From Clavulina sp. PMI_390 (Eukaryota > Basidiomycota > Agaricomycetes > Cantharellales > Hydnaceae), in contig WIDE01000007.1 in assembly GCA_015039315.1 (NCBI GenBank), positions 295,062 to 359,061 of the forward strand: a stretch of DNA of 64,000 bases. The letters are read 5' to 3'. Below the pieces are notes generated by a model. That model worked only from the letters and a program-made list of their open reading frames with translations, made no database searches and was not told the DNA's origin. Positions 11,579-22,144 of this stretch are shown here, in pieces (within the stretch, counting starts at the first letter, position 1; every line of letters starts with the position of its first letter). Both the position numbers and the translations under genes were made by a program.

Positions 11579-12889
11579 ATGATTATCGTTGGAGTTGCTC
11601 TCTTGGCCGCTGTGGCCAACGCTGCAGTGTCTCCGGTCTCGCGTTCGACCATGGTTTCCGCTATGACGGCAGCTGAAGAAAATTCTTACACCCCTGCTGC
11701 ATTATTCGCCCACGCTGCATACTGTCCGCCTAGCTTGACGTCGACCTGGTCTTGCGGCGGTAAGCGCAGAGCTACATTCTGTGCGCGACAAAAACTGAAT
11801 GCCATATTTAACCTGCTTCTCCAGCGAGTTGCGATGCTCTTCCTGGTTTTGCACCTTATGGTAGCGGTGGTGATGGTGATGCGACTCAATATTGTGAGTC
11901 TTTCCTGTACATTGTCATGCCGAATCTTTCTGATTCATCGTCCTCTGGGTGCTGTTCCATAGGGTATGTTGGATACGACCCAACCTACTTTCAGGCCATT
12001 GTTGTTGCGCATCAGGTTTGTTGACTTCAAAACCAACAAGACCACCTAGCTCACAATCCGGGTGGATCGGCAGGGAACCAACACTAGTCAGCTTCTTGCA
12101 ATAGTCAATGATGCCGACCTTCTCCTATCCCCGTTAGATTCCACTCTGTTCCCTGGAATTCCTTCAGACGTTGAGGCCCATAGTGGGTTCCAAGCTACTC
12201 ACGGAAGGTGGGATAATTGGGATAACCAGTATGCATGCTCCACGACTAACTGACTGGTGGATTCACGTAGGTCTGCACCAGGAGTCCTGGCGGCTGTCGA
12301 GAAAGCTATGACTGCCACGGGCTCAACGAAAGTCGTGATCACTGGGCATTCCCTTGGCTCCGCCATATCCTTACTTGATGCTCTTTACCTCCCACTGCAC
12401 CTGCCCAGCACCACCACGTTTTCTACTAGCATTTTTGGCCTTCCTCGTGTCGGAAATCTCGCGTTTGCCGACTGGAGTAAGTCTGTTGTAACTTCGAGGG
12501 TCTGCACAAAGTCTGACTGTATTCGACATTTCAGCGGATGCACGCGTGACAAACCTTGCGTATATAACCAAGTAAGCCAGCTAACTGATGTCGCAGGTGA
12601 CGACCGTATGCTCGAAAAATTAACTAATTAATCTATGCGTAGCAAACACGACCCCTTTCCCAACCTCCCACCAAAGCTCTTGGGCTTTGCTCGGCCCTCT
12701 GGTGAGAAGCATATTGTGACGACCGGTCTGACTGATGGCGACTGGTATGCATGCACCGGTCAAGATAATACTAGCGTTGATTGCTCCGCTGGAGCTGTTC
12801 CGATTGTTCTGCTCGGTGACTATTCCGACCATTATGGACCATATGGCACCGTCTACATGGGCTCCTGTGCAGACCCTTATGAATCGTAA
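11579..12889 (+). CDS. Secreted class 3 lipase, array copy 4
   Basis: ATG 11579, stop 12887-12889, same exon pattern, no frame break. The signal peptide MIIVGVALLAAVANA matches copy 3. Landmarks: YTPAALFAHAAYCP, APYGSGGDGDATQY, GYVGYDPTYFQAIVVAHQ, elbow VVITGHSLGSA, FGLPRVGNLAFADW, acid site KHDPFPNLPP and His site SDHYGPYG. Where four of the five paralogs readable at this site have HPSxEKH, this copy has RPSGEKH. That His is not the expected catalytic one, so activity should be kept. Signal peptide and disulfide-type Cys pattern point to secretion. Confidence 0.92.
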
Positions 12890-13628
12890 TTTGATTTCGT
12901 CGGTTGATTACTTGTCGTGTTATTTTGAGGCCCCTAGTTTGATGGTATGAATTACGTGTTCACGGTTACGATTCCCTCTCCTCATAGCCATCCACCTACC
13001 GTGGGAACTTGCCAAGTCACGGCCTGACTGGTCCACTCGCGATCAATACCTACATTTGAGGCAACCGCTTGACGTACATATTGACTGCTGGCTGTATGAC
13101 AAGGATCTACTGCTCCTATGGCGGTACTCATGTTATCAAGTTGATGCTCCAAATCGGGTATCGGTTTCCAGCAACTATGTTCTCAGAGATTCGCCTCGAC
13201 GCCGCCATAAATAAGGTTTCTTTTACGCCGAGGTTGTATTGTGGCTTACCTCTCACACTGGTGCATGAGAAGCATATGCACCCCCGGTGATATAGAAGCA
13301 CTGACAGCAGATGGGCACCAAAGATGCTCTCATCCCCCTTTTAGGCTTTGTGGATGGGGCAATATAGGAATGAGGGGCTCGATCATTGATCGCTAGGAAG
13401 CCATATATTGCCGGGTCAGTTTCTGTCCTTCCTCGTGCTAGACTTACCTCACCTGAGACGACCATGCGTAGACTGATCGTTCTGGCAAGGGACAGCACAT
13501 GGTAGACATGAGCGACCGCTCATCAACCCCTTACAGGGGATGGGGTACATATACTGTGCTCCTAGTCATTCTGGAGACTCGTGTCTAAGCCATCCCCGCC
13601 CCCACCCCGCTCTTCCGCTTGTTCAAAG
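12890..13628. other. Intergenic between lipases 4 and 5
   Basis: About 0.74 kb with no supported gene. A weak TATA-like CATATACT lies at 13549-13556, about 75 nt before the lipase 5 ATG. Confidence 0.35.
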
Positions 13629-14937
13629 ATGGTCTACGCAATTCTGGCACTGTTCGTGGCTGGCATGGCTAGCGCGTCACCTGTCTTGCCCCGGGCGAGC
13701 GACTCTACGACCGTGACCGCAATGACTGCCGCCGATGAGTCGTCTTATACTCCAGCTGCCCTCTTCGCCAGTGCGGCATACTGTCCTGCCACCGAGACGG
13801 CCACNNNNNNNNNNNNNNNNNNNNNNNNNNNNNNNNNNNNNNNNNNNNNNNNNNNNNNNNNNNNNNNNNNNNNNNNNNNNNNNNNNNNNNNNNNNNNNNN
13901 NNNNNNNNNNNNNNNNNNNNNNNNNNNNNNNNNNNNNNNNNNNNNNNNNNNNNNNNNNNNNNNNNNNNNNNNNNNNNNNNNNNNNNNNNNNNNNNNNNNN
14001 NNNNNNNNNNNNNNNNNNNNNNNNNNNNNNNNNNNNNNNNNNNNNNNNNNNNNNNNNNNNNNNNNNNNNNNNNNNNNNNNNNNNNNNNNNNNNNNNNNNN
14101 NNNNNNNNNNNNNNNNNNNNNNNNNNNNNNNNNNNNNNNNNNNNNNNNNNNNNNNNNNNNNNNNNNNNNNNNNNNNNNNNNNNNNNNNNNNNNNNNNNNN
14201 NNNNNNNNNNNNNNNNNNNNNNNNNNNNNNNNNNNNNNNNNNNNNNNNNNNNNNNNNNNNNNNNNNNNNNNNNNNNNNNNNNNNNNNNNNNNNNNNNNNN
14301 NNNNNNNNNNNNNNNNNNNNNNNNNNNNNNNNNNNNNNNNNNNNNNNNNNNNNNNNNNNNNNNNNNNNNNNNNNNNNNNNNNNNNNNNNNNNNNNNNNNN
14401 NNNNNNNNNNNNNNNNNNNNNNNNNNNNNNNNNNNNNNNNNNNNNNNNNNNNNNNNNNNNNNNNNNNNNNNNNNNNNNNNNNNNNNNNNNNNNNNNNNNN
14501 NNNNNNNNNNNNNNNNNNNNNNNNNNNNNNNNNNNNNNNNNNNNNNNNNNNNNNNNNNNNNNNNNNNNNNNNNNNNNNNNNNNNNNNNNNNNNNNNNNNN
14601 NNNNNNNNNNNNNNNNNNNNNNNNNNNNNNNNNNNNNNNNNNNNNNNNNNNNNNNNNNNNNNNNNNNNNNNNNNNNNNNNNNNNNNNNNNNNNNNNNNNN
14701 NNNNNNNNNNNNNNNNNNNNNNNNNNNNNNNNNNNNNNNTTCGCCCATCCCTCAAACGAGAAGCATATTGTCACTACTGGCCTCGCTGCAGGAGACTGGT
14801 ATGCGTGTGTGGGACAGGATAATACCAGCACAGATTGCTCGACAGGGGCCGTTCCGAATATTCTTGAAAGTGACGAGAGCGATCACGATGGACCATACGG
14901 TGCTGTTATGATGGGTGGTTGTTCGGGTCCATACTAG
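13629..14937 (+). CDS. Secreted class 3 lipase, array copy 5 (interior unsequenced)
   Basis: Only the ends are known. The first exon (from ATG 13629) encodes a signal peptide (MVYAILALFVAGMASA) and YTPAALFASAAYCPATETAT. The last exon resumes at 14740 with FAHPSNEKHIVTTGLAAG, DCSTGAVPNILES and the His site SDHDGPYG, ending ...GPY at 14937. The nucleophile and acid exons fall in a run of N. Lipases 3 and 4 have about 0.93-0.95 kb between equivalent points, close to the 935 N, so a single normal gene is expected. A collapsed or mis-joined pair of copies cannot be excluded. Continuous open frames through the N run are artefacts. Confidence 0.75.
13805..14739. other. Assembly gap of 935 N
   Basis: A run of N from 13805 to 14739 inside lipase copy 5. 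The near-identical neighbours are a likely cause of assembly failure. Confidence 0.99.
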
Positions 14938-15360
14938 AATCTGATTCACCGCACGTTCGCCCTTCTCCTCGCGGTGCTTCTATTTTCCTCTCTTGAATTC
15001 GTGGAATGATGAGAAGCCCACTTGCCTCTCGTGACATGAGCAGTGACGGCATTCCTACACGTTATCAGCGTTTTGACTCAGAAATCTTCGGGTCCGAATC
15101 TAACGAACCAAGCTTGCGGCATTGATCTTGCAGACGATGATGCAAATCCGGCAAAATTACGGTCCATTAAATTTCTAGCGCCTGCTGCGGTTCATCTCTG
15201 ATCATCGTACCTTATTGACAGCCCCCGCATCGTTGGCCGATTTCACCGTCACTTACACGGCCTGCCCTTTTTTTAGAGCTATGAAGACACCTGACGCGAT
15301 TCGATGAGCTGGGCGAATTAGTCAAGACGACTACCAATCGGGAATACTGGCTTTCCCTAC
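14938..15360. other. Intergenic between lipases 5 and 6
   Basis: About 0.4 kb without a supported gene, holding a 3' UTR and the upstream region of lipase 6. Confidence 0.4.
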
Positions 15361-15367
15361 TATAAGA
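15361..15367 (+). promoter_or_regulatory. TATAAGA element upstream of lipase 6
   Basis: Same heptamer as in copies 1 and 2 but about 185 nt from the ATG, so either the 5' UTR is longer or the true start site lies elsewhere. Confidence 0.3.
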
Positions 15368-15550
15368 ACTTTACGATAATTGGCGAACTTCTGTGGCGCT
15401 CGATAGTACGATACAGCACATAATGCAATTCTATGCATAACGGGAATTGTGTGGGTGATCAAGCTCTCCAGCAATAGTAATACTGAGGGCCATAAAGCCT
15501 TGCAGAGTTTTCCGCAGCTGCTACTAGCTTGTCTCCTCACTCGGCCCCTA

Positions 15551-16885
15551 ATGATGATTGTCGCAGGAGTCGCCTTCTTTCTAGCCGCTTTCGTTGAGGC
15601 TAACCCTCTCCCACGTGCGTCCACGGTTTCCGCCATGATGGCTGCCGAGGAGTTAGCATACAACACTACTGCGCTATTCGCGAGTGCGGCCTATTGCCCT
15701 GCTGACCAGACTGCCACTTGGTCCTGTGGGGGTGAGTTCTCTTACAAGTTGTCTCTTTACCCTTGGGTTGCCTCAATGGTCTTCCATCTCTCGCATAACA
15801 TTAGAGTCCTGCTCGGTCCTCTCAGGGTTTATACCATATGGCAGTGGAGGGGATGGCGACGAGACACAATATTGCAAGTTACTTCCCATCTCTGTCTCGC
15901 TGCAGGTCATGGCCGTCTTACTGTCCGCATCATTGGCTCCCAGGGTATGTCGGATATGACCCGACATACTTAAAGGCTATTGTGGTCGCACATCAGGTGA
16001 GATTTCCGATGATATGGCCTTAATAACAAAGCCCATTTAAACCATGTCTAACATCACCCTAGGGGACCAATCCTGATGAGATCGGGGCTATCCTCGATGA
16101 TCTGGACTTTTTCCTGGAACCACTTGACCAGACCTATTTCCCCGGAATTTCAAGTTCTATTGAAGTCCACAGTGGTTTCCAAGCTAGTCACAATAGGTGA
16201 GCGTCGTTATTTCAGTTACGATGGAATAAACTTGGATCGGCCTTACCATCCGACATCGGCATAGGGCGGCTTCTGGTATCCTTACTGCTGTGCAGGCGGC
16301 CATGTCTGCCACTGGATCGACCCATGTTGTCTTGACAGGGCACTCATTGGGGGCTGCGCTCGCTGTACTTACTGCAGTGTACCTTCCCCTGCACCTTCCG
16401 AGTGGGACCACGTATACCACTAATGTCTTCGGGCTCCCCCGCCCTGGGAATCCCGCTTTCGCGAATTATGGTGAGTCCTTGGACGTACGTATTGTTGTTA
16501 CGCACCGCTAACAAATCCATGGTCAACTCCTTGGCAGTTGACGCAAATATCACCAACTTCTCCTACGTCACTAAGTGAGTTGAACAATTCGCATAAACTA
16601 AAGTCTATCCTTACTGATCCTGCTCATATCAGCAAACTCGACTACATCCCAATTCTCCCCGGAGAGTTCCTTGGCTACAAACACCCATCTGGAGAAAAGC
16701 ACATTGTCACCAGTGGCGACGCTGCAGGGGACTGGTATGCCTGCCAGGGCCAAGACAATGAGAGCGTTGATTGTACCACTGGAGCTGTGCCTTATATCTG
16801 GGACGGTGAAGAGAGCGATCACCAGGGGCCATACGGGACGGTCTACATGGGGACATGTGATTCCCCATATTCCAGCTCCAAGTGA
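15551..16885 (+). CDS. Secreted class 3 lipase, array copy 6 (most diverged)
   Basis: ATG 15551 (or the adjacent 15554), stop 16883-16885. The signal peptide reads MMIVAGVAFFLAAFVEA. The family exon order is kept, but the second intron starts with GC (15874-15943, GCAAGT...CCCAG), a GC-AG intron at a site where the paralogs have GT. Landmarks: YNTTALFASAAYCP, FIPYGSGGDGDETQY, elbow VVLTGHSLGAA, FGLPRPGNPAFANY, acid site KLDYIPILPG and His site SDHQGPYG. Compared with paralogs it has YKHPSGEKH instead of FAHPS and a longer SSSK tail. The catalytic set is intact, so it is probably active with altered substrate preference. Confidence 0.9.
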
Positions 16886-17711
16886 GCCCCGCTTCCGCAT
16901 CGCTTGCATTGTAGGTAGTGTGCTGGGGCCCATTGACTATGGATTCGAAAGTTGGGCTAATTCGGCAAAGGAAGGAAATTACCTCAGTTTGTGGTCTCTC
17001 TCAGATGGAAACGCGCATACATTCTTCTTTCTTTACAAAATATACTTCATTTTTTGGGCAAGGATACAAGGGACCACGTCTGAGTAGTACCTAAGACTGA
17101 GAGTCATCCAAAATGCTGTGGGTGGCTCTGATCCTGGGATAAGACTATGATTTGATGTGTATTATCCGCCCAAAGCGGGAATAGTGGGTATTACATTGAT
17201 TAATGTGAGTCGGGTGATTGTTTACGGTTGTGAAACATGACAGCTCAAGGCACGTGCATTTCAGGTAGGGGAACAACTTCCTTGCGGTTTCCTACGTGAT
17301 AGGAATAAGGAAGATTGGATTAATGACCCATTGCTCGTTGCACACGAGCGGTGTGTTCTTTGGCATCCCGCTTCAGCAAGAGAAAGCAGGTATGACAATC
17401 AGTGTTGCCCCAGACAGGGAGGAATCAGCGGCCATTGTAATGCTAAGTGGAATGCAGAGGCAGAAAATTCTACGATACCTCGTACTCTTCCACTGCTCGT
17501 TGAAACGCGATATGAGCAGTGTCCAGAACTCGGACCCTCTCGACTACCCATCGAGTGTTAAACCCCATCCTGAGCGCAATTTCATCTCGAAATGATTTCT
17601 TTATTCGATATGCTGCCAAATCTTCGAAGAGGGAGGTAATTGTCCTGCAGGATGTAATTCGCGAGGAGATAGAACCTGCTCAGCAAGAGCAGCCATGCCT
17701 CAGGACACCAC
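16886..17711. other. Intergenic after the lipase array
   Basis: About 0.8 kb. Two overlapping plus-strand open frames (17296-17595, 17331-17561) show no recognisable sequence and are not called. Confidence 0.35.
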
Positions 17712-18020
17712 CTACCCAGTGAGAGGACCAAGCGCACTGATGGGTGGCCGGTCAATGGACTCGACCTCTCTTTGCAGAGACCTCAAATCCTCATAGAGAG
17801 CATCGGCTTCACCATCCGTGGCTTTGAGTTCCTACGGGTGGAAGAATCGTCAGCCGCAGGTGAGATTGTTTTGGAGCAAAACAAGGAGAACCCGTGCTCT
17901 TACCTCAAAAACAGTGACAAGATCTAGGCATGGTATCCCCAGTTCAGGTTGATTCGCTCCGACTGCCTGAGCAATGTTCTCGCATTGGGCGAGCTTCTCT
18001 TTTGCATATGTGGTGGCCAT
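17712..18020 (-). CDS. Small two-exon gene, 78 residues, unknown
   Basis: Exon 1 (18020-17904) starts with ATG in good context (ATGGCC) and gives MATTYAKEKLAQCENIAQ and on to LDLVTVFE. A 72-nt intron (GTAAGA...CCCGTAG) is followed by exon 2 (17831-17712): ELKATDGEADALYEDLRS, then LQREVESIDRPPISALG and a TAG stop. Phases match and both exons are open and protein-like. The acidic heptad-like pattern around the splice junction suggests a short coiled coil, as in small subunits of larger complexes. I cannot name the family. It lies divergent to the acyltransferase gene. Confidence 0.55.
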
Positions 18021-18564
18021 AAGGAAAAGGGGGTTCGTCTCAGATTCCCTCAGTGATAAAAGGAGATAAAACAGTCATTTGATTTCCGGGCTAACCTCGC
18101 CTTGACACGTTTGGTTGCATGTTCATGGATGACGGCTGTTGAATGACGCAGTTTGTTTGTGGTGCGCTCCATATAAATACCCGACCCGCCGGCCCGGCAG
18201 TGGCCCGCGGCTCACTTGCAGTGGCGACTCTCACAAAACCAGCCTCGGACCAGCCAAACAGCACGACGCCAATGATTTTTCTGAAATCTTATCTGTAACA
18301 ATTTGGGCCATGCTTCGGTCCCCATCAATCTCTATGATGTTCCATGTGCGAAAACTTCTGGCGCTTCTTTCGCGAACGCCGCCCGAACGGACGGCGAGTG
18401 CAAGCGCTATCGTTGGTGGCCATCAGCTGCCGTGCACTTCTTATTTTCATAGCTTCTGCGTCTTATAAACTTCGAGTCACCGGGATGTGCTGCCAAATCT
18501 ACTACTCGCTATCGCTGTGTCCATCCTGTTACATCTTGAGACTACGTTTGAGACAGGACCGGCC
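18021..18564. other. Divergent intergenic region
   Basis: Region between the small gene and the acyltransferase. It contains TATAAAT at 18172-18178 on the plus strand, about 390 nt before the acyltransferase ATG, so that gene may have a long or spliced 5' UTR. No coding frame is convincing. Confidence 0.4.
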
Positions 18565-20551
18565 ATGAAAACTAGTAGTACGCTTATCCACACTGTCGCA
18601 TACATTGAGCGCTCTGAGTACGACCTAGACCTCCATTTTCAGCTGCACCTAAAGAGTGGAAAGCGCTTGCTGATGGATCGTTCGTCCGCGACCTTGTTGG
18701 AGGAGAGATCTTTATGGCTTGGTCCCACGACCATCGGCATGGTGGAGTGAGTCTTCTGCCCGCACGCGCGATCCTGACCTCTCAGACTCACCGCTTCTGG
18801 TGTTTCAATATGTCACTGTATCATCTTTGTTCTACAGGGTAGGTTCACTGGCGGAATTGACTTGCAGACAAGTTTCACCGTCCAAGAAACCGAGCGCAGA
18901 CTGAAGACAGCATGGCTTCGCTGCCGAGCCCGCCACCCGCTGCTGGGGATTACGTTCAAGGTCCTTGGCCGAGGTGGATCCATGAGTTCGTATTTCCTCC
19001 CATTCGCGCTTGGGTTATTGCAACTTACATGCCACACTTTCCCCTCATCTGATTAGCTTATCCCGTGTTCCAGGATGAAGCCTCTGCCCTGAACTGGCGC
19101 AGGAACACCATCATATTTTTGCGGGAAGAAGACTTTGGAGGGCTAGATGACGTTATGTACACCCTGGACAATCACAACACCCACCCCTCGGACGGCCACG
19201 CCAAGCTCTACGTTGTGGCTCGTAGCGATGGCCGTGTTTCTCTTCTTCTCAATGCGTCGCATGCTCTCCTTGATGTGTTCTCCTCTGGGGTTGTATGGCA
19301 AACTCTGATCGATGAGTTTGCTCTCGCTACACCAGAAAGAGAGAGCGAGAAGATCCAGTGGGGCCCGGAGGTGCCGAACCTGCCTCGCCCTATCGCCAAT
19401 GTCCTTGGAGAGCAACACCCTCAGTCTTGGTTTGAGTGGTTAGGGACGATGTTCACCGCCATCAAAGCTCTTCGAAACGTGAAGGCGGTGAGTCATGCTG
19501 GTATTATTCCTGCAAGCGGAGACAATGACAACTAAAGGGACTACCAGGAATCTATCTCTCCCCCACTTCACCCAGAACTAGCATCCCGATCTCTTGGCAC
19601 AGCATCACATACTCAAATCTTTACTGAAGAGGAGACCACGAGATTCGTCAAGCGTTGCAAAGAGGCGAAGACCACCGTAACTTATGCATATATCGCTATC
19701 CTTGCGCTCGCTATGCAAGATTTGTATGGTAAGCCCGTAGCTCTTGCTAATGGTCTTCCCGTATTGACTAGGTATCGTATAGCCGACGAGTCCAAGGGAA
19801 TACCATCCCAAGTGTTCGCTATGCCCTATAATGGACGACGATGGCTACCTGCTGGCCTTTCCCCAGCACCCCCACACTCCCCATCACTCGGGAACTCCAA
19901 CGCCTACATAAAGGTCCCTCACTCGGGCCATGCTCTCCGTTTTGTTGCCTCAAAGTCGTCTGAAAATGATAAAGAATTACGACTGGCACTACAAGCCGCC
20001 CGCGTGAAGCGGATCCTAGAGTTCGGGGAACGGTACAAGGAGAACAGTCTAAAGATCCTCAATTCCAAAACCCCTGATGGCGTGTTAGCGAGCAAGACCC
20101 TTGTACCGTTACTGGTTAAGGCGATGGAGAAGAGCGACCCTGATAAGTGAGTGCTCCCCAGCGGTGTCATCAAAAGGGTCCATTTCTTACATCCCCTCGT
20201 CCATAAAGGCCAACAGTCTCTATATTCGGAGTCGTTTCCCAAGGACAGCTAGACAAGATGTTCCCTTCCAAAGCTAACGTTGAAGGCTCAGACATCATCG
20301 TCGTGAATTATCAGAATGGCGGCCGTACTGTCGATAGCAACCCGTAAGCACTTCGTGCCGAAGAACTGCCAGCTTGCTGCTGATATTCTCTTCAATCCCG
20401 TTTCGCTAGCCTGATGATCCTTTATACTTGGCGCGGGAGGATGCACGTGCGGTACAAGTGGAACAGCAAATATTTTGCTCAAAAGACGTTTGAGGACATT
20501 GATTCCAAAACGCTTGAATACCTGAAGGACTTCGTAGAGGCTACAATCTGA
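18565..20551 (+). CDS. HxxxD acyltransferase (alcohol acetyltransferase / condensation-like)
   Basis: Splicing from ATG 18565 gives MKTSTAPKEWKALADGS across a 65-nt intron, then LVGGEIFMAWSHDHRHGG. Later exons contain TGGIDLQTSFTVQETERRL and RARHPLLGITFKV. The active-site motif lies in SLLLNASHALLDVFSSG (H-A-L-L-D). The last exon holds ILYTWRGRMHVRYKWN and ends at TGA 20549-20551. This is the two-lobed fold of BAHD/condensation-type acyltransferases, which move an acyl group from CoA to an alcohol or amine. The substrate is unknown and no polyketide or peptide synthetase is nearby. One internal intron uses the acceptor GTATAG to avoid a stop. The cytosol is the likely site, since no signal peptide is seen. 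The start is uncertain because exon 1 is tiny. Confidence 0.7.
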
Positions 20552-20840
20552 GTGGCCAAGAGGCTTCCGTGTATCCCATACAACCAACCATCTGCAGTGC
20601 CTTGGTTGGACAAACCCCCCCTCCGTCCGTAGATTTCTTGGATCATAGATCCGGTAGTATTATCTGCTCGCTTTTGTGAATAATAATATCAATATATATT
20701 CGTTCGATGTACCAAGGCGTTTCGTAGCGGTGACTATCAATAAACAAGCATGAGGTTGTCGTCATCAGCAGGCAAAAGGAACTACGCTTCATAACCAGAT
20801 TGGGGAGGAGGAATAAATAACTTCCAATCAAACCAGAAAT

Positions 20841-21571
20841 TTAGGCTATTTTCTCCCTTGATTCATGACGATCGTCAGCTATGTAACGCTTGGATCACAA
20901 ACCAAGGATAGAGTCTCACCGAACATTGAGCTGAATGTTTCACCCATCCCGCTTCCTCTCTTTTGGTTACCATCAAGAAGGGGGCGCTGAGACTGGAACT
21001 GATGTCTAGGTCCGCCCCACGCAGTCGCTGGAGGAGGGGTGTACGGGCGATTGTGCAGATTCTCCAGCCGAGATCGAAGGTCGTTCAGAGTGGTCGCTTC
21101 TGCGATCCACTCGCGATATTGTTTTTCTCTCTTTAGCATATATGAAGCGTCGTAGCGCATCTGGGCAGCAGATTTGTGGTCGTCAGTTATCTAGAAGTAC
21201 TACCAAGTCAGCAAAACACTATAGCAAATGGACGGTACGATACGGGCTGGCCAGACGGATAACCTTAGCTCACCGGTTTTGTATAGGCCCCCGTCCGTTT
21301 CTGGTGCTTCGGATGGTCCAAAGGATGTACCCAGATTGAATGAGGTGGACGGCGGATTGCGTCCACGTAGAAGACCCTTCCATACTGCGATCAGGGGCCA
21401 CATCCGTTAGCCTTCATAACGCGTGTTATAGGCTAGAACCAGACGTACGCTCTCGTCAAAACATGCCAGCCATCCGGCAGGAAGATCTCCATAAGCTTCT
21501 TCGTCCTCGTACGGCGAGGATAATACTTCACACGGTGTCAAAGGGGGGCTCATCGTGTCATCTGAGTCCAT
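20841..21571 (-). CDS. WW-domain protein, copy B
   Basis: Start ATG 21571 (MDSDDTMSPPLTP; the frame upstream is open only with GTG). The WW domain is split by an intron: GDLPAGWLACFDES in the first exon, then YGRVFYVDAIRRPP and HSIWVHPLDHP, with both signature tryptophans. WW domains bind proline-rich ligands. A linker with YMLKREKQYREWIAEA and PPPATAWGGP follows and matches copy A closely. The 3' end is unclear: the frame reads to TAG at 20879, or a 41-nt intron could lead to TAA at 20841. Copy B lacks the C-terminal exon seen next to copy A. The domain type is secure; the cell role is unknown. Confidence 0.65.
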
Positions 21572-21826
21572 AGTTGCCGTTGTCTCAGAGTTTGTGGGGG
21601 ATGCGAGTGCCACGCGAGTTCAATTTCAGGAGCTGCTTCTTATGTTGAGGCTGTCACTAATTACAGCGAGTATTTTTGGCAGCTTCCCCACAGAATGAGG
21701 TCATAGACGGCGGTGGCACTAGCGCTGGTCACGGTGATCCCAGTTACGCCGGGCTGTGAGGCCCCCTTTCATTGCTGGGCGTTGTGATAGGGGCAAATCA
21801 TTTGCGAGCTACCAAATGATGGTCCG

Positions 21827-22107
21827 TCACGTGAGCCCTTTCTGCTTCTTCCTACCTATGACTGAAATGGCTATGACGACTATCCTTAGTGTGATGGTAT
21901 TGGAGGGGCTCTGCGCTCTTCTTTCGTGTGATTGAGGCTTCAACTCCTCTTCATATTCCAATGCATGGGCATTGAATATAATTTGCCGATCTCTGTCGTG
22001 TGGGGTGAGCCACATGGTATATAGAGCGGATGCGAGTGGGCCGAATGACGTCACATCTGCTTCCGAGAAATCTAGCCATGATCGCCCTTCCCAGAGTCCA
22101 AACTAAG
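21827..22107 (-). CDS. Orphan C-terminal-type exon between the WW genes
   Basis: A minus-strand exon begins after a good acceptor (CCGTCCTTAG) at about 22107 and stays open to a stop at 21827. It reads FGLWEGRSWLDFSEAD, then FGPLASALYTMWLTPHDRD, ALEYEEELKPQ and a hydrophobic end (LRIVVIAISVIG) that could be a tail anchor. It may be the last exon of WW copy A, a remnant of a third copy, or part of a separate gene. I could not connect it to copy A in a single frame with the donors visible. Confidence 0.4.
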
Positions 22108-22144
22108 GACGGATAAGTCACGCTCAGCTGCATAATTCCTGGGA

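Noticed and set aside
13581..14937. Long open frames on both strands running through 13805-14739
   Set aside because: They exist only because N codons cannot be stops. Only the lipase exons at the two ends are real.
4214..16885. Biosynthetic or pathogenicity gene cluster including the lipases and acyltransferase
   Set aside because: No backbone enzyme, transporter or cluster regulator is nearby. The array is better explained by tandem duplication of one enzyme.
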